The notes: a model not told the origin generated them from the letters alone. A stretch of 51,008 nt of DNA from Candidatus Zhuqueibacterota bacterium (GCA_016931935.1 JAFGDW010000166.1:1-51008), one strand, 5' to 3'; positions 27,648 through 36,420 are shown, numbered from the stretch's first letter. Made by a program: numbers and translations.

Positions 27648-28570
27648 TTAAAAATTTTTACAATATGTGAATCGGTGTCGGCTACATACACATAATCATC
27701 CTGATCAATAAATATCCCGGTGGGGCGGGTAAATCCCTGATCGATTTGATCCATGTACATTCCATCCGGCGAGAACCGCTGCACGCGCTTATTTAAGGAA
27801 TCACACACATAAATGTTCTGCTTGCTATCAATGGCAATTCCTTCCGGTCGATTAAATTTTCCCAGACCAGTACCAGCGCCACCAAATTGAGAGATGAATT
27901 CTCCGGTAAATGATAGTACTTTTACTAAATTATGCTTGCTATCCGTAACAAAAATATTACCTTGCGCATTTACCGCAATATCGACCGGCAAACGAAATCG
28001 GTAATCGTAGCTGCCTTTATTTAATACTGGCGGGTCATCCCCCAATAATCCAAAAGATTGTAGCAGGTTGTGCGACTGCTTGTCGAATTTGTATACTGTA
28101 TGATTGCGTGTGTTAGCTACTAGAATAATATCATTATAAATGAAAATACCTTTTGGAGTATAAAAAGCACCGGGATAACCGCCAATCGTACCGAAATCAT
28201 TGATGAAATTTCCCAGCATATCAAACATAGCAATCCGACCATTATTCGAATCAACCACATAGATAATGTCATCAGCAACAGCAACACCCTGCGGATAATT
28301 CAATTTCGCTCCCGCACTTCCCGGACTTCCGAATACCGATTCCAGGCGTGTATCCTGCATGAATATTTTAATGCAATAATTTGCGGCATCAGCGACTATA
28401 ATCTTGCCGGAACTAGTGCATGTTATGCCAAATGGATATTTTAAATGAGTTAAAAGTCGTACACGTTCCGATCCCAGCACACGTGACGAAGGAATCGTCA
28501 TCGTAGCAGCGACGAACGTAATTCCATGCTTCAGAAATTGTCGGCGAGATATATTTTCAGGTATGCTCAT
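27638..28570 (-). CDS. Tat-exported NHL-repeat beta-propeller protein
   Basis: This 310-aa protein starts with a twin-arginine signal (SRRQFLKHG, cleaved near residue 33). The rest is about six NHL-type blades, recognisable by repeated patterns such as YPQGVAV, RPEGIAID and IYVCDS with G-x-F and V-x-D-S turns. NHL propellers bind ligands or partner proteins; some are redox-related, but no metal or heme site is evident here. It is the first gene of the operon, about 140 bp after a promoter-like sequence. It could be a periplasmic assembly or docking factor for the oxidoreductase. Confidence 0.85.
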   Translation of the reverse strand: MSIPENISRRQFLKHGITFVAATMTIPSSRVLGSERVRLLTHLKYPFGITCTSSGKIIVADAANYCIKIFMQDTRLESVFGSPGSAGAKLNYPQGVAVADDIIYVVDSNNGRIAMFDMLGNFINDFGTIGGYPGAFYTPKGIFIYNDIILVANTRNHTVYKFDKQSHNLLQSFGLLGDDPPVLNKGSYDYRFRLPVDIAVNAQGNIFVTDSKHNLVKVLSFTGEFISQFGGAGTGLGKFNRPEGIAIDSKQNIYVCDSLNKRVQRFSPDGMYMDQIDQGFTRPTGIFIDQDDYVYVADTDSHIVKIFKWS

Positions 28571-28711
28571 AAATACACATTAAGGGGATAAAAACGGCTT
28601 TAATAATAATTACTAAATAGAAGCCTGCTTACAAATTTATTGTGTATTTCGATTATTTACGAAAGTATATATAAAATATTGTAAGGGAAATTTGCAGATT
28701 GGTTAATGTCT

Positions 28712-28740
28712 AATATATAAACAGACACCATAAAAGTCAA
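28712..28740 (-). promoter_or_regulatory. Possible promoter of the 13-gene respiratory operon
   Basis: On the minus strand TTGACT (28735-28740) and TATATT (28712-28717) are separated by 17 nt, a good sigma-70-type match, about 140 nt before the NHL start codon. The surrounding 28571-28894 gap is AT-rich, so the match could be fortuitous. FCB-group bacteria may use different -10/-35 sequences. Confidence 0.4.
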
Positions 28741-28852
28741 GTGAAAATTTGTATCATCTAATATTTTTCACTAGCAAGTTATTTTGTGAACTGTAACAAA
28801 ATTATGAATATGATAGATTTAACTCGACAATAAAAAGTAACAATATCCTAAA

Positions 28853-28889
28853 ATTAATGAGTGCGTTGATCATGCCAAAGGCAGATGCG
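28853..28889. repeat. Composite dispersed repeat (copy 1)
   Basis: ATTAATGAGTGCGTTGAT at 28853-28870 recurs exactly at 42910-42927. Overlapping it, 28868-28889 (GATCATGCC... to ...GATGCG, 22 bp) recurs exactly at 31109-31130. The element lies just after the POT transporter gene ends. Confidence 0.7.
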
Positions 28890-28894
28890 TCCTT

Positions 28895-30565
28895 TTAAAT
28901 CGAGGTGCTGTTCGTCATAGCAATCTCACGATTTCCGATAATTCGATTGTACAAAAGTAAACCGGAAATTGTAATAACGCCGATTCCACTAAAAAACAGC
29001 CACAATATTCGTGGTTGATTTAAATTATCTACGAAGTGAACATATAAGTTTGCTCCTAAAACAGCCCCGATGCTACTTCCTATCACTCCATACAAAAATA
29101 TATAACCCATATATGTTGCTACTCTATCCTTAGGTGCGGTTAATCCGACATAACTAATGAATTTAGGATGAGCTGTCATTTCACCAATGGAGAACATGAA
29201 GATACCCGCAATGAATACCCAAATATTAGTTGAGATAGCTAATATTGCCATTCCAACGGTAGCGAAAATAATTCCTGTAATCATTGTTGGCAAAGCTTTG
29301 GTATTTTTGACAAGGTGGGAAATCAGTATTTGTAGTAATATAATTGTGCCCGCATTAATAACTGTCACGTGTTCAACATCAAATTTAAAATTAATTCGTC
29401 CTGCAAACAAACCATTGACCAATCGATCGACAGATGATGCGTCAACAAAATCATTCATGTACCATAATACCGAATCAAACATTTGAAAATACAGTACCCA
29501 AAATCCGGAGTAAATAAAAATCATTAATAAGAAATGGGAATGATCGACATATTTTGGAATATCATCAAATTCAATTAAGAATAACGAGAGCAATGTTAAA
29601 TAGATGATACTCATTATGAATCGGGCAAACATCGAAATACCAGGTAGAACCCACAGAGTCGCTCCGCATAATAACACGATCGAAATAAGCGCAATTTTAC
29701 GGGCGTTCGTTGATCCAGTATAGGAACGTTGCAGCAACATTGTAATCATAGTCATTAAGAAAAGCAAAACTATAAATAATGTTAGTGTATGTCCCATTTT
29801 GATAAATAGAAATAGGCCAGCTGAAGCGATTAAAACAGTAACTAAAATAATAATTATCCTGGTGGCAAATGTTTTACGAAATGCATGAAATATTAAAATA
29901 AACGGACTGTAAATAATTTCAAACGCATTCGCGATCGTTTGAATTAAACTTGTACTAGCTGATTTTCCAGAAACTTTATTTTCTGGCTCTTTGAAGATGA
30001 ATATCGTAGGAATTATCATTATGCCAGTACAGATAGCTGATGCAATAATCACCCATTTCGGTCCAAATACATCACTGTTTTTTAGCCACGGCACTAAAAT
30101 AAGCGGGAACAAGAAAGCGCCTAAATTGATCGACCAGTAATAAATGCCGAATCCCATTGTGCTATTTTCCTGATTAGTTGTGCGAGCAATCGAGCCTGAA
30201 ATGATCGGCTTGAATGTCCCGGCGCCGATTCCCATTACCACAAGTGCTAAAAAGACTGCGCTATAAGTCGTCATCTGGCTTGTCAGAAAATAGCCACTCC
30301 CAAGCAAAGCAAAGGCAATCATAAGTGTACGTCGGTATCCAAATCGGTCAGCAATTGCTCCGCTAATAATAGGGAGAAAATAAAGCAATGGTTGAATTGT
30401 GCCTTTAATAATGCCTACACTTTCTTTCGCGAAACCAAGATTTTCAGTTAAGTAGACAGACAGAAAACTCATCATTCCATAGTAGGCGCCACGTTCAAAA
30501 AATTCAAACATTATAACAACCCAATACGTACCAGGAAATGATTTCAGAGTGCCTTTTAATTGCAT
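28895..30565 (-). CDS. POT/PTR-family proton-coupled oligopeptide transporter
   Basis: This 556-aa major facilitator protein has about 12-14 membrane helices. Its first helix carries the POT signature E-x-x-E-R-x-x-Y-Y at residues 21-29 (EFFERGAYY). A DRFGYRR loop between helices 2 and 3 and a GAGTFKP segment in helix 4 also fit the family, which imports di- and tripeptides with protons. There is an unusually large hydrophobic central region after residue 200 that may hold two extra helices. It stands alone between the respiratory operon and the zinc-ribbon gene. Confidence 0.88.
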   Translation of the reverse strand: MQLKGTLKSFPGTYWVVIMFEFFERGAYYGMMSFLSVYLTENLGFAKESVGIIKGTIQPLLYFLPIISGAIADRFGYRRTLMIAFALLGSGYFLTSQMTTYSAVFLALVVMGIGAGTFKPIISGSIARTTNQENSTMGFGIYYWSINLGAFLFPLILVPWLKNSDVFGPKWVIIASAICTGIMIIPTIFIFKEPENKVSGKSASTSLIQTIANAFEIIYSPFILIFHAFRKTFATRIIIILVTVLIASAGLFLFIKMGHTLTLFIVLLFLMTMITMLLQRSYTGSTNARKIALISIVLLCGATLWVLPGISMFARFIMSIIYLTLLSLFLIEFDDIPKYVDHSHFLLMIFIYSGFWVLYFQMFDSVLWYMNDFVDASSVDRLVNGLFAGRINFKFDVEHVTVINAGTIILLQILISHLVKNTKALPTMITGIIFATVGMAILAISTNIWVFIAGIFMFSIGEMTAHPKFISYVGLTAPKDRVATYMGYIFLYGVIGSSIGAVLGANLYVHFVDNLNQPRILWLFFSGIGVITISGLLLYNRIIGNREIAMTNSTSI

Positions 30566-30604
30566 AATAATTGCCCCGTTTGAAATTAGATGATGTCTGA
30601 ACTA

Positions 30605-31039
30605 TTATTCGCCAAAGAAGTTTATATCTTTATCAAAATCGTGAATATATGTAGCTTTATCTTCGCCGTAGGAACCGGCAATCGCTTTATGTTTGTAATC
30701 CACGACAAATGTCGAGTGTTTTCCGTAGATACGGTTGAATACGACAACATATTCACGGCCATCATCATCAATCATTTTAATTTCGGCCAGGTCGTTATCA
30801 TAATCGGTAGTAAAACTTTTTTCGCACTTATTGTTGATACAGCAAAAATCTACCTTTAAACCATCTTTCAGTTCAAAGCGGCCTTCAACCATAACATCAT
30901 AGCTACCGATAGTACCGGGAATATAAAAATATGTTGATGCATTAAATTTTGATGATGATAAATGCCCTAACAGTTTAATGAGACTACCATTTAAAAATGA
31001 TAATTTCTCATTACAGTACGGACAATAAAACGTTTTCAT
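30605..31039 (-). CDS. Zinc-ribbon protein of unknown function
   Basis: This 144-aa protein has CPYC (residues 5-8) and CCINNKC about 60 residues later, which could bind one zinc ion. The C-terminal half is acidic with beta-strand patterns (REYVVVFNRIYG). The ATG at 31039 is chosen because a perfect AGGAGG lies 7-8 nt before it; a longer frame extends upstream. I do not recognise the family. It is separated from the POT gene by 39 bp and lies between it and the tRNA-Sec gene. Confidence 0.75.
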   Translation of the reverse strand: MKTFYCPYCNEKLSFLNGSLIKLLGHLSSSKFNASTYFYIPGTIGSYDVMVEGRFELKDGLKVDFCCINNKCEKSFTTDYDNDLAEIKMIDDDGREYVVVFNRIYGKHSTFVVDYKHKAIAGSYGEDKATYIHDFDKDINFFGE

Positions 31040-31095
31040 TTTACTCCTCCTTAATAAATATTTTCTGTATCCTTTCAATATTGGTGGGTATGTTT

Positions 31096-31130
31096 ATCCG
31101 CCGCGGCGGATCATGCCAAAGGCAGATGCG
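31096..31130. repeat. 16-bp perfect palindrome plus dispersed repeat (copy 2)
   Basis: ATCCGCCGCGGCGGAT (31096-31111) is a perfect palindrome. It is followed directly by the 22-bp repeat also found at 28868-28889. GTTCC and GGAAC pair nearby (31167-31195). The cluster between the zinc-ribbon and tRNA-Sec genes is REP-like. Confidence 0.65.
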
Positions 31131-31268
31131 CCTTCGGAGCACTCAGTCAACGGTATGTCCCCTACCCCGAGCGTGCCGTTCCGAATTATTGGAACGCGAA
31201 CGGTGTCGAAGGGTACAATCAACTTCATTTTCTGAATGGATACTATTTCTTACAATACACATAAAAGA

Positions 31269-31291
31269 AAAGCCTATTATGAATAGGCTTT
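31269..31291 (-). terminator. Intrinsic terminator after tRNA-Sec
   Basis: AAAGCCTATT pairs exactly with AATAGGCTTT around a 3-nt loop. On the minus strand a T-rich run follows. It begins 7 nt after the tRNA 3' end. Confidence 0.85.
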
Positions 31292-31297
31292 GACAAA

Positions 31298-31393
31298 CGG
31301 GAATGTGTGGGAATCGAACCCACCTATCCCGACTATTGTCGGGACACAACAGATTTGAAGTCTGCGGAGCCCACCAGGCGCCCATGCATTCCC
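31298..31393 (-). tRNA. selC: tRNA-Sec (anticodon UCA)
   Basis: The minus strand folds into a 96-nt tRNA with a TCA anticodon in a CTTCAAA loop and GCAGA/TCTGT-type stem pairing. It has a long variable arm (CCCGAC/GTCGGG), a T arm with GTGGG/CCCAC around TTCGATT, and an acceptor stem GGGAATG/CATTCCC extended by one weak pair. Length, long extra arm and UCA anticodon identify selenocysteine tRNA. A terminator follows. This means the genome should encode selenoproteins and the SelA/SelB/SelD machinery, none of which I see in this window. Confidence 0.93.
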
Positions 31394-31543
31394 AAGCGTA
31401 GTAAAAATATGATAATGATTTTTTCAGAGAGAGTCAAGTGCTTTTTTTGACTGTTTCAGGCAAGTTTCAACAGATTATTTTACGTAAAATTAAATGACGA
31501 CATGTATATAAACGATTATATCAAAGTTAAGGTGTTACCAAAT

Positions 31544-32452
31544 ATGAAACGAATTATTATAATACTATTTTTACTAGTTCTTCTGATATTGACATGTTGT
31601 AATCTCACCTTACCGATAAACTCGTATTTTATCAATATCGCGAAAAATTTGTTCCATTTTCCTTTGTTTATAATGATAACAACAGGTGTCTATTATCTAT
31701 TACCGAAAAATAAATTCCGTTTAATATTTTGTGCAGGTATTTCTGTACTTATAGCAGGCTCGACCGAATTTATTCAAATTTTTAATCAACGTGATGCTGA
31801 TTGGCACGACGTATTTTTGAATATGATAGGTATTTCCTGTGTTCTTCTATTTTTGAGCTACAAAACGAACAGATCAAAATTGACATCCATGCAATGGAAA
31901 TTAATTTGGGAACTCGTTATTATTTTTATTTTTTGGGGAATGTCCCCCCTTCTCTATCAGGCATATGCTCACATACGGACAGATATCTCATTTCCACAAA
32001 TTGATAATTTTGAATCGCCCATTGGTATGTACCAGTTCATTCCAAATCGAAATTCTTCTATCAAGCGTGTCGCGGAGCATGCATCTCAAGGAAAGTACAG
32101 CCTCCAAATAATTCTACATCCGGGACCATACCCCGGAGTACATATTATGTACTTTCCATCAGATTGGAGTAAATTGCAAACCTTTTCATTTGATTTATTC
32201 AATTCACAAACTGATACAGTAAAAATGCACCTTCGATTTGATGATAATGATGCCGAAAGCTATAATGACTGGGGACACGCAGAAATAATCATCTTTCCGG
32301 GACTAAACAACATTGAAATACCAGTCACACAGATTATAAGCAGCCCTCCATCCGATCCATTAAATTCCCACAAAATCCGCAAAGTCGTTTTATTCATGAT
32401 TCGACCCGATAAATCCATGCAATTCTACCTGGACAATATTCATTTGAATTAG
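31544..32452 (+). CDS. VanZ-like membrane protein with a C-terminal beta-sandwich domain
   Basis: This protein of about 302 aa has four N-terminal membrane helices with a VanZ-like loop (TEFIQIF then ADWHDVFLNMIGI) and a fifth helix near residue 135. The C-terminal 150 residues form a beta-rich, probably extracytoplasmic domain resembling carbohydrate-binding folds. The ATG at 31544 is preferred because AAGGTG lies 8 nt before it. VanZ-like proteins are common next to exosortase and polysaccharide genes. It is followed after 13 bp by the CPBP protease gene, so the two are co-transcribed. The precise role is unknown. Confidence 0.7.
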   Translation: MKRIIIILFLLVLLILTCCNLTLPINSYFINIAKNLFHFPLFIMITTGVYYLLPKNKFRLIFCAGISVLIAGSTEFIQIFNQRDADWHDVFLNMIGISCVLLFLSYKTNRSKLTSMQWKLIWELVIIFIFWGMSPLLYQAYAHIRTDISFPQIDNFESPIGMYQFIPNRNSSIKRVAEHASQGKYSLQIILHPGPYPGVHIMYFPSDWSKLQTFSFDLFNSQTDTVKMHLRFDDNDAESYNDWGHAEIIIFPGLNNIEIPVTQIISSPPSDPLNSHKIRKVVLFMIRPDKSMQFYLDNIHLN

Positions 32453-32465
32453 AAAGGTTATATTG

Positions 32466-33095
32466 ATGCTGCCATATCTATTGCCCTTTATGCTTTATAT
32501 TGGACTGAGTATACTTGGAGGCTATTTTAATTACGGACCTTTTATCTTGTATCCCGTCAAAACCATCATTGTCGGTTTTTCACTATATTATTTCCGCAAT
32601 ACATATGTTGAATTGAAATCAAAGTATACATTACACCAATTATCTGTTTCCATTGCCGTTGGCATTCTCGTATTCATTGTCTGGATTTTACCTGAAGGGC
32701 GCTACCCTACCCTTGGCACATCATCGTTTGATCCGTTTGTTCTCCCTCAAAATTGGATGATTTTCGGATCAATATTTTTTCGAATTCTGGGAGCTTCCAT
32801 CATTGTTCCATTATTTGAAGAATTGTTCTGGCGTTCATTCCTCATCCGCTGGATCATCAATCAGGATTTTAAAACCATTGCAATAGGCACATTTACCTGG
32901 CTATCATTTGGATTAACATCCTTATTTTTTGGTCTTGAACACCATCGCTGGCTAGTTGGGATTCTGGCAGGGATTATTTATAATTTACTCCTTTATAAAT
33001 ATAAGAATATTCGGCTGTGTGTGATTTCACATGGGGTGACTAATTTTATTTTGGGAATATATGTATTGATAACTGGGCAGTGGTCGTATTGGTAA
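32466..33095 (+). CDS. CPBP-family intramembrane protease, exosortase-associated type
   Basis: This 209-aa membrane protein has about six helices. It carries the CPBP/CAAX-protease motifs: EE with a downstream Arg (FEELFWRSFLIRW), FFGLEHHRW and a final SHGVTNFILG. The layout fits the CAAX-protease-related family that accompanies PEP-CTERM systems. Its start is the ATG at 32466, with AAAGG 8 nt upstream; an in-frame TTG directly before it is less likely. It follows the VanZ-like gene and precedes a PEP-CTERM substrate. Confidence 0.85.
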   Translation: MLPYLLPFMLYIGLSILGGYFNYGPFILYPVKTIIVGFSLYYFRNTYVELKSKYTLHQLSVSIAVGILVFIVWILPEGRYPTLGTSSFDPFVLPQNWMIFGSIFFRILGASIIVPLFEELFWRSFLIRWIINQDFKTIAIGTFTWLSFGLTSLFFGLEHHRWLVGILAGIIYNLLLYKYKNIRLCVISHGVTNFILGIYVLITGQWSYW

Positions 33096-33405
33096 GGCTC
33101 AATTTTGTCTCACATGAACAAGTTTTATAGCTTTTACTGACAGATGATCATATTAATAATTTTATGGTTAGCAGACATTAATTAAATATTGTAAGAGAAA
33201 TTAACAGATATTAATTATTTCTGATAATATTTACTCTGTTTAATATGCTCTAAAAATCAAAATGTTATGAATAATATATTTAGCTGGCGCAATATTTGCA
33301 AAATCATGATACTTTAATATCAAATATTATTTTCAATCCTGCGAAAAAACGTTTTTTTTGCAAATCTTCTTATTTATACATTACAATCAATCACACGGGG
33401 GAATC
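33096..33405. other. Intergenic region upstream of the PEP-CTERM gene
   Basis: This 310-bp AT-rich gap has no gene. A segment near 33183-33215 (AAATATTGTAAGAGAAATT...) resembles one near 28673-28705 upstream of the respiratory operon. The promoter of the PEP-CTERM gene is presumably here, but it cannot be placed with confidence. Confidence 0.4.
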
Positions 33406-34074
33406 ATGATTAGGACACGCATCCTTTCTACCGCTATTTTATTCTTACTACTCTTTACTACTGCAAGTTTTGGTACTAATGTATTTATTAATGAAATTCA
33501 TTATGATAATGATGGTGGAGATACTGGTGAAGCAATCGAAATCGCAGGTATTGCAGGGCTTGATTTAGCAGGTTGGTCTGTTGTCTTTTATAATGGCAAT
33601 GGAGGAGCCCCTTATGAGACCTTATCACTTTCAGGAATACTGTCTGATATGCAGAATGGTTTCGGAATTCTATCATTTGAAATTGCAGGTATCCAAAATG
33701 GAGCACCAGACGGACTTGCACTAGTTGATCCATTTTCTAAAGTAGAACAATTTTTAAGCTATGAAGGGACATTTAAAGCAGTTGGTGGTGTTGCGGATGG
33801 TATTGTCTCAACAGATATCGGAGTAAGCGAAACAGGGGCAACCCCAGTCGGATATTCCTTACAGCTTACCGGTAGTTCGTATTTAACGTTTTCATGGGCT
33901 GTGCCAAGTGAAAGTAGTTTTGGAGCTATTAATAGTGGGCAAAGTTTTAATACGATAGTAGCTCCGGTACCTGAACCATCATCTTTATTATTAATAGCAC
34001 TAGGTGGATTACTTATTTTTTTAACAATTCGACTAAAATTAACATTCCAAAGTCTAAATAGTATCGATCAATAG
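33406..34074 (+). CDS. PEP-CTERM sorted surface protein with a lamin-tail-like domain
   Basis: This 222-aa protein has a signal peptide (residues 1-23, ending TASFG). A lamin-tail-type beta domain follows (FINEIHYDNDGGD, then GEAIEI and LAGWSVVFYNG), and the C-terminus carries the exosortase signal VPEPSS plus a hydrophobic helix and basic tail. It is thus a likely substrate of the exosortase encoded at 49782. The ATG at 33406 has GGGGGA five nt upstream; an in-frame upstream extension is not needed. A terminator-like hairpin follows. Confidence 0.9.
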   Translation: MIRTRILSTAILFLLLFTTASFGTNVFINEIHYDNDGGDTGEAIEIAGIAGLDLAGWSVVFYNGNGGAPYETLSLSGILSDMQNGFGILSFEIAGIQNGAPDGLALVDPFSKVEQFLSYEGTFKAVGGVADGIVSTDIGVSETGATPVGYSLQLTGSSYLTFSWAVPSESSFGAINSGQSFNTIVAPVPEPSSLLLIALGGLLIFLTIRLKLTFQSLNSIDQ

Positions 34075-34226
34075 AGAAGATGTTGTGCGTATAGCTCTTT
34101 GATGTCCTGCCTTTTAGTAATTAGAAATCAGCAAAAAAGTGAGCGTAGCTTCTTTATGCGGCAAACTTTAGCTATTTAAACAACCGTTTGGAGTCTTATC
34201 GAATTAGAGTCTTGATTATTTGAATT

Positions 34227-34257
34227 TCTCAGGGTATCGCTCTGCTTTACCCTGAGA
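34227..34257 (+). terminator. Intrinsic terminator-like hairpin after the PEP-CTERM gene
   Basis: TCTCAGGGTA pairs exactly with TACCCTGAGA around an 11-nt loop, and a T-rich run starts about 11 nt later. It lies 150 bp beyond the stop codon, in the 308-bp gap before the convergent EpsI gene. Confidence 0.65.
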
Positions 34258-34382
34258 TACGGTATTTGGTTTTTTTTCTTTTTATTAGCTATTCGTTAAC
34301 CGATAAGTTTTCGGAATTCTCCAGTCGAACAATTATCTCCACTTACTCAATAACAAAATACTGTGATGATAAGTTTTATAAA

Positions 34383-35093
34383 TCATATCTTTTTAAATGG
34401 TAATATTTGGTCAATCAATGGCAATATTTTATCTATAAACAATATTACTTTATCATCCTGAAAATTGCCATCATTATAAGTCGTATTAATACGAATAAAC
34501 GCTGCATCTGTTGGTTTTCTGAATAAAGCATTTTTTGCCAAATCTGCTTTTAAGCCTAACTCGCTGGTAATTATTCCGCTTCGGGTCCAGAACCAATATA
34601 TCATAAGTTCCTTTGTCCGAGAATTACCAATTATCATTTTATTAACGTGAATTAGCTCATTATTTACGTTGATCGAATTTTCTTCTTTGTTAAGTATTTT
34701 CCATCCTCCGCCAGGCAAACAATGTTTGGGAGAATGTATTTGCGCTCCATACTTTTGATCGTTGAAGTATGTAATCAACAAATTAACAGAATTGTTTTGA
34801 TCATCATTGTACACCCGCCAAATATACTGATCAGATTTAAGCACATCCAGTGTCTTATCATCCATGAAATAAGTATGACTCATTTTCCAGCTATCTATTT
34901 GCCTGGGAAAACTTTCTAGTTGAACAACTTCATTCGCACTTACTCTTGAATAGCGCAACACGTAGGAATAAACGCCAGCAATTAAGAGTAGACTTATAAC
35001 AATCCAAAATTCTTTCGTTCTAAAATTCAAATAGTATCTCCTTTTATGGCACATTAATAATAATACTTTACTATCATTTTTATTTAGATACAT
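34383..35093 (-). CDS. epsI: EpsI-family exosortase-associated protein
   Basis: This 236-aa protein has one N-terminal membrane helix (about 28-46), then an extracytoplasmic domain with the EpsI signature HSPKHCLPGGGW, which includes its conserved Cys. The ELMIYWFWTRSG segment is also typical. EpsI proteins accompany or are fused to exosortases in PEP-CTERM/polysaccharide loci. Here it is 15 kb from the exosortase and on the opposite strand. The start has an AAGGG site 3-4 nt away; an ATG 13 codons later is an alternative. Confidence 0.88.
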   Translation of the reverse strand: MYLNKNDSKVLLLMCHKRRYYLNFRTKEFWIVISLLLIAGVYSYVLRYSRVSANEVVQLESFPRQIDSWKMSHTYFMDDKTLDVLKSDQYIWRVYNDDQNNSVNLLITYFNDQKYGAQIHSPKHCLPGGGWKILNKEENSINVNNELIHVNKMIIGNSRTKELMIYWFWTRSGIITSELGLKADLAKNALFRKPTDAAFIRINTTYNDGNFQDDKVILFIDKILPLIDQILPFKKI

Positions 35094-35140
35094 TACCCTT
35101 ATGCTATCTTTTCGTTATCTCAGATTATTCATCTTAAATG

Positions 35141-36151
35141 TCATTCATTCTCAAGCGACTCAATCGTAAATTTCAATCCAGTCTCAAATTCAACATTCGG
35201 CTGATAATTTAAAAATTGCATTGCCTTTCCAATATTTGCCAATGAATGCTTCACATCGCCCGGACGTGGATCAGCATAATTAGGCTTCACGTCTTTCACA
35301 AGTATTTTATTAATCATTTCCACCATTTTATTTACGGTAATGCGCTTTCCACAGGCGATGTTAAAGACTTCCCCGGAAGCAAATTCAATATCGGATGTGA
35401 ACGCTTGCAAATTTGCATTCACCACATTTTTTACAAACGTAAAATCTCGTGATTGTTCACCATCACCATAAATAAGGGGAGAAACGCCTTTTTTAATGAT
35501 TTCAATAAATTTCGGTATAACTGCTGAATACTGTGAATTAGGGTCCTGATTCGGGCCAAATACATTGAAATACCGAAACACGACTGTCTCAAGTCCATAT
35601 AGCTTTGTGAACACCTGGCAATATTTCTCTCCAGCTAATTTGGAAACTGCATATGGTGATAGCGGTTTGGGCAACATTTCTTCAGTCTTTGGCAGGACAT
35701 CCAGATCGCCATACACAGATGACGATGATGCATAGACAATTCGCTTGACTTTGGCATCTTTGGCAGCGTTTAAAATATTCATGGTGCCAACGACATTGAC
35801 TTCATTGGATGTTAACGGATCCTTTATCGAACGAGGAACCGATGGTAGCGCTGCCTGATGTGATATAAAATCGACACCGTCTACCGCTTCACGGACAATA
35901 TGGTAGGACCGAATATCACCCTCAATGACTTCAAGTTGTCCGAAATGCTGACCATCCATTTGCTTTTTTTCACTAGTATCGCTTTTGTCGCCATGCTTTG
36001 CTTTTAAAATATCCAGTAACCGTACAATATTTTCACGCTTGCCAGTAGAGAAATTATCAAGGATGCGAACCTTTTCGCCGCGTTTTAATAATTCTTCAAC
36101 AATATTTGAGCCAATAAATCCGCCCCCGCCAGTGACAAGATATAATGACAT
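35141..36151 (-). CDS. NAD-dependent sugar-nucleotide epimerase (UDP-hexose/uronate 4-epimerase-like)
   Basis: This 336-aa extended SDR protein has GGGGFIG at 8-14 for NAD binding, catalytic Tyr and Lys in SPYAVSKLAGEKY with the SSSVYG Ser upstream, and RYFNVFGPNQDP. This resembles the WbpP/TviC and UDP-glucuronate epimerase groups. An insertion of about 20 charged residues after the first helices (KAKHGDKSDTSEKKQMDGQ) is unusual. It probably supplies an activated sugar for the surface polysaccharide of the exosortase system. AAGGAT lies 8 nt before the ATG. Confidence 0.88.
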   Translation of the reverse strand: MSLYLVTGGGGFIGSNIVEELLKRGEKVRILDNFSTGKRENIVRLLDILKAKHGDKSDTSEKKQMDGQHFGQLEVIEGDIRSYHIVREAVDGVDFISHQAALPSVPRSIKDPLTSNEVNVVGTMNILNAAKDAKVKRIVYASSSSVYGDLDVLPKTEEMLPKPLSPYAVSKLAGEKYCQVFTKLYGLETVVFRYFNVFGPNQDPNSQYSAVIPKFIEIIKKGVSPLIYGDGEQSRDFTFVKNVVNANLQAFTSDIEFASGEVFNIACGKRITVNKMVEMINKILVKDVKPNYADPRPGDVKHSLANIGKAMQFLNYQPNVEFETGLKFTIESLENE

Positions 36152-36386
36152 ATGTGTTATCCTTTCTTGTTTAAATATTTTTCAATAAACTTAAAATCAC
36201 AAAAAGCAATCCACAAAATTTAAAGAAATTTCAATTCACCCATTATCAAAATCGAACAGATATCGTCACTTAATAAATGATTAAATATTTGAAACTCATG
36301 CAGCTTGAATATTGAATGGTTTGAAATTAATTGTTATTTGATGCTATTAAGTTAAGCGATTTATGCTATTATAACGTTCGTTCATA

Positions 36387-36420
36387 CTTCGACTTCACCC
36401 AGAGCGGAGTCGAAGGGTGA
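36387..36420. repeat. REP-like inverted repeat
   Basis: CTTCGACT (36387-36394) pairs with AGTCGAAG (36408-36415), with TCACCC and GGGTGA extending the symmetry. A related string, GTGTCGAAGGGT, occurs near 31204. It lies in the 374-bp gap between the epimerase and acyl-CoA ligase genes, which otherwise holds nothing recognisable. Confidence 0.55.
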
